NCBI GenBank assembly: GCA_016713735.1
Contig: JADJOP010000003.1
Span: forward strand, 124,001-188,000
Length of the DNA: 64,000 nt
Direction: 5' to 3'
From: Bryobacterales bacterium
Lineage (GTDB): Bacteria; Acidobacteriota; Terriglobia; Bryobacterales; Bryobacteraceae
Shown here piece after piece: positions 1 through 8,402 of this stretch. The position numbers were made by a program, and so were the translations under genes. The notes beneath the pieces were generated by a model, which did no database searches, was not told the DNA's origin, and worked only from the letters and a program-made list of their open reading frames with translations. Within the stretch, counting starts at the first letter, position 1. Every line of letters begins with the position of its first letter.

Positions 1-768
1 CTCGCGCATGCGCGCCTCCAGAGCGCCACCGCCGACAATGACCAGCCGCACGGTGGGGTCGAGCGCGGCCATCCGCCGCATCGAGCGGATGAGAAACGAG
101 ACGCCCTTGCCCTCGATGAGCCGGCCCACGGTGGCCAGCACAAACTCCTCGTTGCCAACGCCGAGTTCGCCGCGCATGCACAGCCGCGTTGAGCCGTCCG
201 GGTCGGGGTGAAACAGCGCCCGGTCGACGCCGGGCGGCACCTCCTCGACGCCGATGCCCAACTCGGAGCGGAAGTAGCGCACCGCGTCGCCGTGGGTGAA
301 CATGGCGGCGTGGCGGTGGCGGCCGATCTCGCGCAGTTGCGCCGACTGAAACCAGGCCGGCGGCCCGGGAAAGCGCATTACCACGGGGTGGCCCTGGCGC
401 AGCATGGCCTTGGCCAGGTGGGGGATGGCCAGCATCTGGACGACGTCGATGGAGCGCTCGCGCACGAGCCGGTCGACCATCGCCGCCGAAGCATATTCGA
501 AGATGCGGATGTCCAGTTGCGCGATGAGGCCGGGCAGACGGCGCACCTTGCCCGCCAGCTTGTACATAAACCGGCGCAGGTACGGGATCGTGACCCCAGT
601 GGCGTCAATGCCGCCGATCTGGGTCGGAATCTTGCGTCCCGGCGGGCAGGCGGTGAGGATGGTCACCTTGTGGCCGTTGGCCTCCAGCGCCTGGGCCAGA
701 TGGTGGTCGTAGTTCTCGCCACCGCCCCAGCCGGTTCCCATCATCCGGTTCACCAGTAGGATGTTCAC
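1..768 (-). CDS. Glycosyltransferase family 4 (GT4), C-terminus beyond window
   Basis: About 256 N-terminal residues are visible before the window edge. The product starts VNILLVNRMMGTGWGGGENY, a GT4/GT-B acceptor-domain start with a glycine-rich loop, and later reads TVGRLIEGKGVSFLIRSM, the usual opening of the nucleotide-sugar-binding half. It probably adds a sugar to a lipid-linked repeat unit at the cytoplasmic face of the inner membrane. The GTG start at 768 overlaps the TGA of the upstream DUF362 gene (GTGA), so the two are likely translationally coupled. Sugar specificity cannot be read from sequence. The family call is firm; the exact role is inferred from the exopolysaccharide operon. 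Confidence 0.85.
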   Translation of the reverse strand, partial: MNILLVNRMMGTGWGGGENYDHHLAQALEANGHKVTILTACPPGRKIPTQIGGIDATGVTIPYLRRFMYKLAGKVRRLPGLIAQLDIRIFEYASAAMVDRLVRERSIDVVQMLAIPHLAKAMLRQGHPVVMRFPGPPAWFQSAQLREIGRHRHAAMFTHGDAVRYFRSELGIGVEEVPPGVDRALFHPDPDGSTRLCMRGELGVGNEEFVLATVGRLIEGKGVSFLIRSMRRMAALDPTVRLVIVGGGALEARMRE

Positions 769-2231
769 AGCTCGACATGCCCTTTCCAGCCCGGATGGGG
801 CTCAAACGAAAGCGACGGCCCGGCCTGGTCCACGCACAGACCGTTCCAGCGGGGGTCGCCGGAGACGCACTCGATGTCGCCGGCGGCAAATTCCTCCCAG
901 CCCGCCTCGGCCGAAAACGCGTGGCGCAGGGTGGGAAAGGCGTTCCAGCGGAAGCCCATCAGGCGCGCCATCACGGCGTCGAGGGCGGCCGGAGCAAGGC
1001 CGGCCAGCAGCAGGCCGCAGGGCTTGGGCCGCGGCGCCAGCGGACCGTCGCGTTCGCCGGCCACAATGCCGTCGACAATCGAAATCACCTCGCGCTGCGG
1101 CTGGTCGTGCAGCACGCCATTGAAGTCGGCGTAGCGCACAATGCGGTTCAGGTCGATGGTGGTGCGGCTGATCGTGTCGTTGCCCCACCAGCCTCCGTCC
1201 CACATGGCATTGCCGCTCTCGCGCATGTGAACGGCCTGCAAGACGCGGTGGGCCAGCGCGGCCGCCTTCTTCACCACCGGGCCTCCGTGGCGTTCCTTAT
1301 AGTCGAGCAGCCGCGCGTCGGCGTCCTTCCACAGGCTCGCCCGGGCATATTCGTCGCCGCCGGACTCGGCCGGTCCCTGCACATGATGCGGCAGGCAGTC
1401 CTTGTGGCCGTTGACGCCGATGAAGTTCTTCAGACAGCCCGTGATGCCCGCCTTGTGGTGCGTCTTCATCTTGGGCAAGTTGAGCACGACGTCGGCCCGC
1501 AGCAGCGTGTTGGCGAGGATGTAGGAGTGGCGCCCCGAGCCATGGTGGCGGCTCATGCCGGCCGGGTTGTAGCAGGGCACGCGGTAGCGGCCTTCGCACT
1601 CGCGCGCCGCATGCAGGCTCCTCGGGCCGAGATCGACCGTCGTGTAGCCTTCCGGGTCGCCGGGGTTGGCATGGTGCACCAGCACCTTGCCCAGCCAGTT
1701 TTGCTTTTCGGCCACGGCCCGCACCAGGCGCAGGTCGCGCAGCTCCACCGGCATGCCCCTTGTTTCGCACCAGTTCATGAGGGCGTGCAGGCCCGAACGG
1801 CGGCACACCTCGTCAAAGTCGCAGGACTGCAGCGGCGCGTCGGCGATCACCAGTTCCCCCTCGCCCTCCAACGCCAGCCAGGCATAGTCCAGCACGGCGC
1901 GCACCACCGAGGCATGCGTATAAATGGCCTCCGTGTCCAGCCCGTAGGGATGATAGTGGCGCACCAGGTTGGGTTTGATCAGCACGCGCATGCCGGGCCG
2001 GATCCACGCCCCAAGCGGATTCCACTCGCGGCTGCCGTAGCGCCCGGCATCGAGCCCGAGCAGCCGGAAACACTCGCGCACCCCGGCATAGACCACGTTG
2101 GGCGAGGCACCCAGCGGGCCCATCCGGTACTCCGGATACGGCTCGGCCGGTGAGAACGGAGCTCCCGGATAGGCCGCGAGGCCCGCCTGGGCCACGGCCA
2201 CACGCTGCCGGGGAATGGCCCCGTTGGTCAT
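765..2231 (-). CDS. DUF362 domain-containing protein (copy 1)
   Basis: A 488-residue protein with the DUF362 signature: an early LIKPNLVRHYHP segment, a central LPKMKTHHKAGITGCLKN block and a following GVNGHKDCLPHH block. It is a clear paralogue of the DUF362 protein encoded at 6841-8370, which has the matching LPKLKTHRKSGLTGPLKN. No CxxC ferredoxin-type clusters, which some DUF362 proteins carry, are apparent. The start ATG overlaps the stop of the CapK-like gene (ATGA) and the gene's own stop overlaps the next GT start. The biochemical function of the family is unknown; its place between glycosyltransferases suggests a role in making or modifying the exported glycan. Confidence 0.85.
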   Translation of the reverse strand: MTNGAIPRQRVAVAQAGLAAYPGAPFSPAEPYPEYRMGPLGASPNVVYAGVRECFRLLGLDAGRYGSREWNPLGAWIRPGMRVLIKPNLVRHYHPYGLDTEAIYTHASVVRAVLDYAWLALEGEGELVIADAPLQSCDFDEVCRRSGLHALMNWCETRGMPVELRDLRLVRAVAEKQNWLGKVLVHHANPGDPEGYTTVDLGPRSLHAARECEGRYRVPCYNPAGMSRHHGSGRHSYILANTLLRADVVLNLPKMKTHHKAGITGCLKNFIGVNGHKDCLPHHVQGPAESGGDEYARASLWKDADARLLDYKERHGGPVVKKAAALAHRVLQAVHMRESGNAMWDGGWWGNDTISRTTIDLNRIVRYADFNGVLHDQPQREVISIVDGIVAGERDGPLAPRPKPCGLLLAGLAPAALDAVMARLMGFRWNAFPTLRHAFSAEAGWEEFAAGDIECVSGDPRWNGLCVDQAGPSLSFEPHPGWKGHVEL

Positions 2232-3604
2232 GGCACCCCCGCCAGTTCGTCCACCTTCACTTTGGAAATGGTGAAGCGGTATTTGCCCGAAGCCGTCTTG
2301 GGGATCTCCTCGCGGATCTCCAGCCGCAGCCGCGCCTGGGAACCGATCAGCACCCGCAGTTCCTCCTCAAACCGCCGCCCCAGATCCCCGCTGTAGCCCC
2401 TGCCGGGCACGAGGCGCAGGACGAACTCGTCGACGGCGTCCTGGACAAACTGGAACTGCTTCACCTCGGGCCGCCCGTAGAACATGTGGGTGAAATACTC
2501 GCCGTGGACGATGCGCCCGTCGGGCATGAGGAAGTTGTCCGAGGTCCGGCCGAGCAGCTCGACCAGCCGCGGCGTCGTGCGCCCGCAGGGGCAGGGAGCG
2601 TCCTCAAGGCGGCCCACGTCGCCGATGCGGTAGCGCAGGAAGGGCATGGCGTGGTTGTGGAGCACGGTGATGACGATCTCGCCGGGCCGCCCGCGCACGG
2701 GCTCGAGCGTCACCGGGTCGACGGTCTCGACAATGTGCCCGGCCGAGGTGATGTGCAGGCCGTTGTGGTGTTCGCATTCGGCCGCCATCGCCGACACCTC
2801 GCGGCTGCCGTAGCGGTTGAACACCTGCACCGGGAATACCTCTTCAATCTCGCGGCGCATGGCCTCGGTGAGCCGCTCGGCCGACGAGATGATGCCCAAT
2901 CGTGGATAGCTGGGCCGGATGCGGCGCCGCTTCAGGTGGCGCGCCAGCAGGTGGATGGAACTGGCATAGGCCTGGATGAGGTCGGGCTGAAACTCCTCCA
3001 TCTCGGCGTGGTAGGCGTCCATGCGCTGGGGGCCCATGTCGAAGGTGTCCAGGTAGCGGTGGTTGAGCAGCCAGAGTTTGAGCTTTCCCAAGGGGGACTC
3101 GATTTGCCGCTTGTCCTGCGGCGCACCCCACAGCTTGGCCAGGCGCGCGCCGGGGAACGCCCCGGCCATCTCATTGCACAGGCGCGTGGAGACGCTCATG
3201 TGCACCTTGTAGCGGTCGTCCTGGTAGAAGCGGATGGGAATGCCCGTCGAGCCGCCGCTGAAGTTCTCATACACGCCGCTGGCGCCGGGAATGCGCAGGT
3301 CCTGCTCGTGTCGGCGCAGAATGTCCTTGGTCAGGAAGGGCAGCTCGCCGAGCCGGTCGAGCGTGAACGTCTCGGGCTGGATGCGACGGCTCTGCAGCAC
3401 CTCGCGCCAGTAGGGGGCGCGCAGGGCCAGGGCGAGCAGTTCGCGCAGGCGCCGCTGCTGCTCGCGGCGCACCTCCTCAAGCGGCGCGAACATGAGCGCG
3501 CGCTCGCATTCATAGGCACTGCTGATGGCCCGGCGGTAGGGAGAGATCCGCAGCAGCGCGCTCTTGAGGCGGCTTTGCGCCAAGTGGTCAATCAGTCGTG
3601 GCAT
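2228..3604 (-). CDS. CapK/PaaK-like adenylate-forming enzyme
   Basis: A 458-residue member of the ANL (acyl-adenylate) superfamily, closest in architecture to phenylacetate-CoA ligase and the CapK polysaccharide-biosynthesis proteins. The ATP-binding loop reads ENFSGGSTGIPIRFYQD; RYGSREVSAMAAECEH and FLRYRIGDVGRLE are the downstream core motifs; the C-terminal lid ends ASGKYRFTISKVKV. The ATG at 3604 was chosen because AAGGAGG lies 10 nt upstream; an in-frame GTG at 3628 that overlaps the previous stop is the alternative. In glycan clusters such enzymes are thought to activate a carboxylate for decoration of the polysaccharide; the substrate here is unknown. Confidence 0.85.
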   Translation of the reverse strand: MPRLIDHLAQSRLKSALLRISPYRRAISSAYECERALMFAPLEEVRREQQRRLRELLALALRAPYWREVLQSRRIQPETFTLDRLGELPFLTKDILRRHEQDLRIPGASGVYENFSGGSTGIPIRFYQDDRYKVHMSVSTRLCNEMAGAFPGARLAKLWGAPQDKRQIESPLGKLKLWLLNHRYLDTFDMGPQRMDAYHAEMEEFQPDLIQAYASSIHLLARHLKRRRIRPSYPRLGIISSAERLTEAMRREIEEVFPVQVFNRYGSREVSAMAAECEHHNGLHITSAGHIVETVDPVTLEPVRGRPGEIVITVLHNHAMPFLRYRIGDVGRLEDAPCPCGRTTPRLVELLGRTSDNFLMPDGRIVHGEYFTHMFYGRPEVKQFQFVQDAVDEFVLRLVPGRGYSGDLGRRFEEELRVLIGSQARLRLEIREEIPKTASGKYRFTISKVKVDELAGVP

Positions 3605-3624
3605 ATCAACGAATCCTCCTTCAC

Positions 3625-4542
3625 TCACGAGGGCAGGCGCGGCGGGGGAAAGGCCGGCCGCCAGCGCCGCAGGGCGCCCGCAGGGGCGTCATCCCCCTCG
3701 CCGGCGTGCGCCGGCAGGCCGCCGCCGGGAAACAACTGGTCGCAGTGAACAAACTCGGCCCCACGCGCCGAGGCGTACTCGAGAAAGCGGTAGAACAGCG
3801 ACCGCACCTCGCCCTCCAGCTCCCAGTAATGGACGGCCACCACCAGGCCGGCATCGGTGCGGCGGCAGAGGTCGAAGTAGCGCACCAGATCCTGCCATGA
3901 GGTCCGACCGGTGAGGCTGATGGAGGGCAGGAACCAGACCCCGGCCACGCGCTCGGGGCGGGGCGGCGGGGCTCCGTGGCGCACCTGTCCCCAGGCGCGG
4001 CGCGCCAGCGCGGCCCAGCCGCTGGGGAAGGCCAGAAACTCCCGCCAGCGGCGCAGCGGGATCGTCGTCAACAGCCGCGGGAAGCTGCGCCCGATGCCTT
4101 CGGCCGCGCGCAGCGAGATGGCGTTGCCGGGCGGCACAAAGGTCCGCACGCGGCAGCCGAGCGTCTGCTCGAGCACGCTTTTGGCCAGCGCCGCCTCGGC
4201 CGTCAAGCGCCGCGGGCTCTTCCACACACATTCCTGGACCAGGGCGCCGCCGGTCAGGCGCGCATACGCATGCGTGTAGCCGTGACAGAGTACGCTGAAC
4301 CGGCCGCGGGCAATCGACTCGCGCAGGTAGGCGCACATCTCGCCGTTGGCCGCCAGGGGTTGAGGCTCGATGCCCTGGTAGAAGCGCACCGCATCGCCGA
4401 GGTGAAACGCCTCCACGGCGAACGGAGTAACGGCCAGCGACACGGGCAGCCACTCGCCGAGCGGGGCGTAGACCGCCTCCAACTCCCCGGGCCGCGTGAA
4501 GAAGCAGGTATCGTCGTCGCGAATGGCTATGCGTAGCGCCAT
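3625..4542 (-). CDS. Polysaccharide-deacetylase-like protein (NodB/DUF2334 type)
   Basis: A 305-residue protein with motifs of carbohydrate esterase family 4-like deacetylases. An Asp-rich metal site near the N-terminus (AIRDDDTCFF) is followed by the His pair in SVLCHGYTHAY and by TFVPPGN. It probably removes acetyl or other acyl groups from the glycan or its lipid-linked precursor. The ATG at 4542 has GAAGGA six nt upstream and begins 11 nt past the stop of the upstream GT gene. It has no signal peptide, so it would act in the cytoplasm unless exported otherwise. The C-terminal tail is Pro/Arg-rich. Confidence 0.75.
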   Translation of the reverse strand: MALRIAIRDDDTCFFTRPGELEAVYAPLGEWLPVSLAVTPFAVEAFHLGDAVRFYQGIEPQPLAANGEMCAYLRESIARGRFSVLCHGYTHAYARLTGGALVQECVWKSPRRLTAEAALAKSVLEQTLGCRVRTFVPPGNAISLRAAEGIGRSFPRLLTTIPLRRWREFLAFPSGWAALARRAWGQVRHGAPPPRPERVAGVWFLPSISLTGRTSWQDLVRYFDLCRRTDAGLVVAVHYWELEGEVRSLFYRFLEYASARGAEFVHCDQLFPGGGLPAHAGEGDDAPAGALRRWRPAFPPPRLPS

Positions 4543-4552
4543 ACTGAATCCT

Positions 4553-5708
4553 TCAAACCGCCAGGACCTCCTCATAGATCCCTTCCAATCGCCGCGCCTG
4601 CACCGGAGCGCTGAAAAACTGCTCGCAGCGCAGCCGCCCGGCCTCGCCCAGTGCCCGCCGCAGCCCGGCATCGCCGGCCAGCAGGCTGAGCGCGTTGGCC
4701 AGCTCGGACACGTCGCCCGGCGGGGCCAGGAAGCCGGTTTCACCGGGCACAATCGCCTCGCCGATGCCGCCCGAATCGGCGCCGATCACGGGAAGCCCAT
4801 AGGCCATCGCCTCCACGGCCGAACGGGGAAACGAATCGGGCTCGGTGGAGGGCACAACGGCAATGTCGAGGGCGCTCCACAGCGGCTCCATGTCGGCCTG
4901 GAAGCCGGCAAAGTGGATGCGCCGCGGATCGATGCGTCCGGCCGCCAGCCGCCGCAGCGGCTCCTCCATCGGACCCTGGCCGGCCAACAGCAACTCCGCC
5001 CGTGGATGGCGCCCACCGAGCCGGCAAAAAGCATTCAACAGGACATCGAGCCCCTTGCCCGCATCCAAACGGCCGGCGTAGCCGACCAAGCAGGCCCCGG
5101 CTTCGATGCCCCGCGCGGCTCGGAAGTCTGCCCGCACCTGGCCGCGGGCGCGGGACGGCGTTGTACAACACCTGAGTGCCGCGCGAGGCGGGCAATTGGC
5201 GGGCCACGGCCTGGGAGACGGCCAGCACACGCGAGGCCAGGCGCGTGCCGGCATGTTGCAGGGCCAGCGTCATGGACGTTCGCGGCAGGATGTCGCGCAC
5301 ATGCCATAGCCGCGGGCAGCGCTTGGCCGGCGCGGCCGCCGAGGCCAGCAGCAACATCTTCAGGTTGTTGGCATGGATGATGTGCGGCCGGGCGCGGCGC
5401 AGAACCTGGGCCCACTGCCGCCGCAGGGCGTAGACGCCGGGAACGCTCGCCAGCAATTGGCCCCAGTCACCCTTGCGGCGCGACAAGGCGCGGAATCCTT
5501 CCGGCAGCTCGATCGGATGCACCTCGACATGCGGCGGCACTCCGTCCAGCAGTTCCTCGCCAGGCGGGCAGGCCAGCGACAGATGGTAGCGCTCGCGGTC
5601 GAGCTGGTTGAGCAGAAGTTGCAGGCTGCGCTGCCCACCGCCGAGGCCGATGCCGTTGGTGTAGTCGAGAAACAGAACGCGGCGCGGCTCGCCGTTCAGA
5701 CCCGCCAT
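4553..5708 (-). pseudogene. Glycosyltransferase family 4, single frameshift
   Basis: The N-terminal half (from the ATG at 5708) and the C-terminal half (ending at 4553) of one GT4 enzyme lie in different frames. The N-half has VLFLDYTNGIGLGGGQRSL and HIIHANNLKM. The C-half has GYAGRLDAGKGLDVLL and PVIGADSGGIGEAI, the donor-binding domain. The join falls near the G3 run at 5152-5154; removing one base there gives an uninterrupted 384-residue protein. The gene overlaps the neighbouring GT (5696-6841) by 13 nt. With only one lesion at a short homopolymer, a sequencing error is as likely as a real mutation. Confidence 0.75.
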
Positions 5709-6841
5709 GACTCGGCCCTCCTTCCCGCCGCCGGACGGCGCTGCGGACTGACCCGCGCCCGTGCCAGCTGTTCGTAATGGGCGAGCGTGGCCGAGGCCAT
5801 GCGCTCTACCGAAAAGTCGGCCGCCCGCGTCACCGCCGCCGCCCGCGCCTGTTCGAGGCGGCCGGGGCAGGCCAGCAACTCTTCCAGCGCCGCCGCCATG
5901 GCGGCATAGTCGCCGGTCCAGCCCGCCGCCTGGCCCACCAGCGCGGCATTGTCGCCGGCGTCGGTGGCGCAGATGGCGCAGCCGGCCTGCAGGGCTTCCA
6001 GTAGCGTGTTCGAGGTTCCCTCGCGGAGGCTCGTCATCACGAGCACGTCGGCCGCGCACAGGTAAGGCCAGGGATCGCTGACAGCTCCCAGGAAGCGCAC
6101 TGCGTCGTCCAATCCCAGCGCGGAGCACTGCTCGCGCAACGGCGCGGCCAGCGGACCATCGCCGCACACGGCCACGCGCAGCGCGGGGATGCGCGGGCGC
6201 AGGCGCGCCGCCAGTTCGAGCACGCGATGGACCTGCTTCTGCTCCACCAGGCGGCAGGCCGAGAGCAGCAGCGGCGAATCGCCTGCGACGCCCAGCGCGC
6301 GGCGCGTCGCGGCCCGCTCGTCCGCGGACAGCCGCGTGCGCGCTTCGACGCCATTGGCCACCCAGTCGAGCTTGTCCACGGCGATGCCCTGCTGCGCCGC
6401 GCAGCGCAGACCGGCCAGCGAGTTGCACAGCACGCGGTCCCAGAGGCGGCTGGCGCAGCGGTCGGCGGCGCGGCGGAGAGGCCCTTTCCAGTCATCGACG
6501 TTGCGGATGGAGGCGATCACGGCCGGCCGGCGCGGCCAGCACAACGCCGCCGCCAGCGCGCCCATCAGGTTCATCGAGGGCAGCCAGCAGTGGACGACAT
6601 CGGCGTCGAGTGAGCGCAGCCGCGCCGCCATGCGCACAGCCAGCGACGGGCTCCACAACCGGTCCGTGTCAAAGCTGGTGACCGCAACGCCCATCGCTTC
6701 GAGCTCCGGCCCATGAAAACCGCCGCCGCGCGCGGTGAACACCTCATGGCGCACCGCCGGCGCCGTGGCCCGGCACAGCAGCGTCAACTGGCGCTCGGCG
6801 CCTCCCTGCCCCAGTCCGGCCACGCAGTGAACAACGCGCAT
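5696..6841 (-). CDS. Glycosyltransferase family 4
   Basis: An intact 381-residue GT4 enzyme starting MRVVHCVAGLGQGGAERQL, the standard opening of GT4 acceptor domains. The donor half has LLSACRLVEQKQVHRVLELA and the EX7E-like segment SLREGTSNTLLEALQAGCAI. It probably extends the repeat unit on its lipid carrier at the cytoplasmic membrane. The ATG at 6841 was preferred to a longer reading frame because it shares a TGATG overlap with the stop of the upstream DUF362 gene. Confidence 0.9.
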   Translation of the reverse strand: MRVVHCVAGLGQGGAERQLTLLCRATAPAVRHEVFTARGGGFHGPELEAMGVAVTSFDTDRLWSPSLAVRMAARLRSLDADVVHCWLPSMNLMGALAAALCWPRRPAVIASIRNVDDWKGPLRRAADRCASRLWDRVLCNSLAGLRCAAQQGIAVDKLDWVANGVEARTRLSADERAATRRALGVAGDSPLLLSACRLVEQKQVHRVLELAARLRPRIPALRVAVCGDGPLAAPLREQCSALGLDDAVRFLGAVSDPWPYLCAADVLVMTSLREGTSNTLLEALQAGCAICATDAGDNAALVGQAAGWTGDYAAMAAALEELLACPGRLEQARAAAVTRAADFSVERMASATLAHYEQLARARVSPQRRPAAGRRAESWRV

Positions 6842-8370
6842 CAGGCCTCGACCTCCGCTGCGCGCGCCGCCGCGGCCTCCGGCTGCTCGTCGGCGGCAAT
6901 GTGGTTCCAACCGGAGGTCGGGCGGAGAAACCGGGAGAACTCTGTCCACGGGGCGCGCCGCATGCGGCCTGCTACGCAGTCCAGCGCCTCGATGTCCAGA
7001 TCCTGGCGGGAGAAGGCAGCCAGCCCGTAGCGCTCCAGCCCGAAGGCTCCGCCGATCTGGCGCAGGCCGCTCTCGGGCCAGCGCGCCAGCCGCGCCGCCG
7101 CCATCTCGGCCGCCAGCGGATGGGCGGCGGCGAGCAGGCAGCCCAAGGGCACGGGTTCAGGCGCCATCGGCCCCTCGCCTTCGCCGGCGAGTATGGCATC
7201 TACAATCGTGAACAGGGTGCGCTGCGGGGTATCGTGCAACGCGCCTTCGGAGTCGGCGTACAGGGCGGCGCGGTTGAGGTCGAGAATCGTGCGCCACAGG
7301 GTGTCGTTACCGCCCCAGGAGCCCTCCCAGGAGCGGTCCGTGGCGGCCATGCTGCCGAGGCCGTAGACAAGACGCCGGGCGGCGTTCCAGGAGAGCTTCT
7401 GGGCGATGTGGCCCGCGGTTTCTTCGCGCTCCACCAGCCAGCTGCTGAGGCGCTTCCAGGTGCTGCGGCCGCCGTATTCGTCGCCGCCGTCGCGCGAACT
7501 GCCGCTGGAGTGGTGCGGCAGCCAGTCCTTGCAGCCGTTGATGCCGACCATGTTCTTCAACGGCCCGGTGAGCCCGGACTTGCGGTGCGTTTTCAGCTTC
7601 GGCAGGTTGATGACGACGGGCGAGCCGAGCACGGAGCCGGCGACGAGGTACTCGTGGCGCGTGGCGTTGTGGTGCTCGCGCATGGTGTGCGGGTTGTAGT
7701 TGGTGACGCGGAAGCGCCGCCAGTCGCGCCCAGCATGGAGGCTGTCGCCGGCCAGGTCGACGGGGCGGTAGCCGGCCGGGTCGCCCGCCAGCGGTGTGGG
7801 GTCGCACTTCATACCGCGCCGGTCCACCGTGCGCAGCGTGCGGAAATCCCGCAGCGAGAGCCGGTAGCCGTGCGAGGCGTAGAAGCCGGGCAGGCGCTCA
7901 ATGCGCGTTTCCCGCACCAGCGCGTCCCAGTCAGCCGACTGCAGCGGGGCATCGCCGACAATGACGTGGCCTTCGCGGCCCACGGCGAGAAAGACGTAGT
8001 CGCAGACGGCGCGAATGAGGCGCGGATCGGTGACCAGCCAGTGCAGCTGGCCGCCGCGGTAGTGCTGGTGGTGGACCAGGTTCGGCTTCACCAGCACCTG
8101 CTGGCCGGGCTTGAGAATCTCGGAGAACGGATTCCAGTGCGGCGTGCCGATGCGGGCCGCGTCGAGGCCCATCGCTTCCAGCAGCCGGCGCAGGAGCGCA
8201 TAGACCGGGTTGGCCAGCCGCGCCGTGGGGAACGGCAGCTCCGGGTAGCGCTCGGGCGGAGATTGATAGCGGAGGTCCTCCGAAGCGGCGGCCTCGGCAT
8301 CGCGCACCAGGGTGACCTGGTGCGGAGCCAGGCGGGCGGTCGGGGAAAGGGTCGTCAAGTCGCGGTTCAT
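6841..8370 (-). CDS. DUF362 domain-containing protein (copy 2)
   Basis: A 509-residue paralogue of the protein at 765-2231, sharing VLVKPNLVHHQHYRGG, INLPKLKTHRKSGLTG and GINGCKDWLPHH with it. Two DUF362 genes in one exopolysaccharide operon is unusual and suggests two related reactions or a heteromeric enzyme; no function is established for this branch. It lies 32 nt downstream of the BY-kinase gene and overlaps the next glycosyltransferase by TGATG. Confidence 0.85.
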   Translation of the reverse strand: MNRDLTTLSPTARLAPHQVTLVRDAEAAASEDLRYQSPPERYPELPFPTARLANPVYALLRRLLEAMGLDAARIGTPHWNPFSEILKPGQQVLVKPNLVHHQHYRGGQLHWLVTDPRLIRAVCDYVFLAVGREGHVIVGDAPLQSADWDALVRETRIERLPGFYASHGYRLSLRDFRTLRTVDRRGMKCDPTPLAGDPAGYRPVDLAGDSLHAGRDWRRFRVTNYNPHTMREHHNATRHEYLVAGSVLGSPVVINLPKLKTHRKSGLTGPLKNMVGINGCKDWLPHHSSGSSRDGGDEYGGRSTWKRLSSWLVEREETAGHIAQKLSWNAARRLVYGLGSMAATDRSWEGSWGGNDTLWRTILDLNRAALYADSEGALHDTPQRTLFTIVDAILAGEGEGPMAPEPVPLGCLLAAAHPLAAEMAAARLARWPESGLRQIGGAFGLERYGLAAFSRQDLDIEALDCVAGRMRRAPWTEFSRFLRPTSGWNHIAADEQPEAAAARAAEVEA

Positions 8371-8402
8371 GCGATGGTGCTCCCTGCGGAGGTGGAACTG
8401 CG

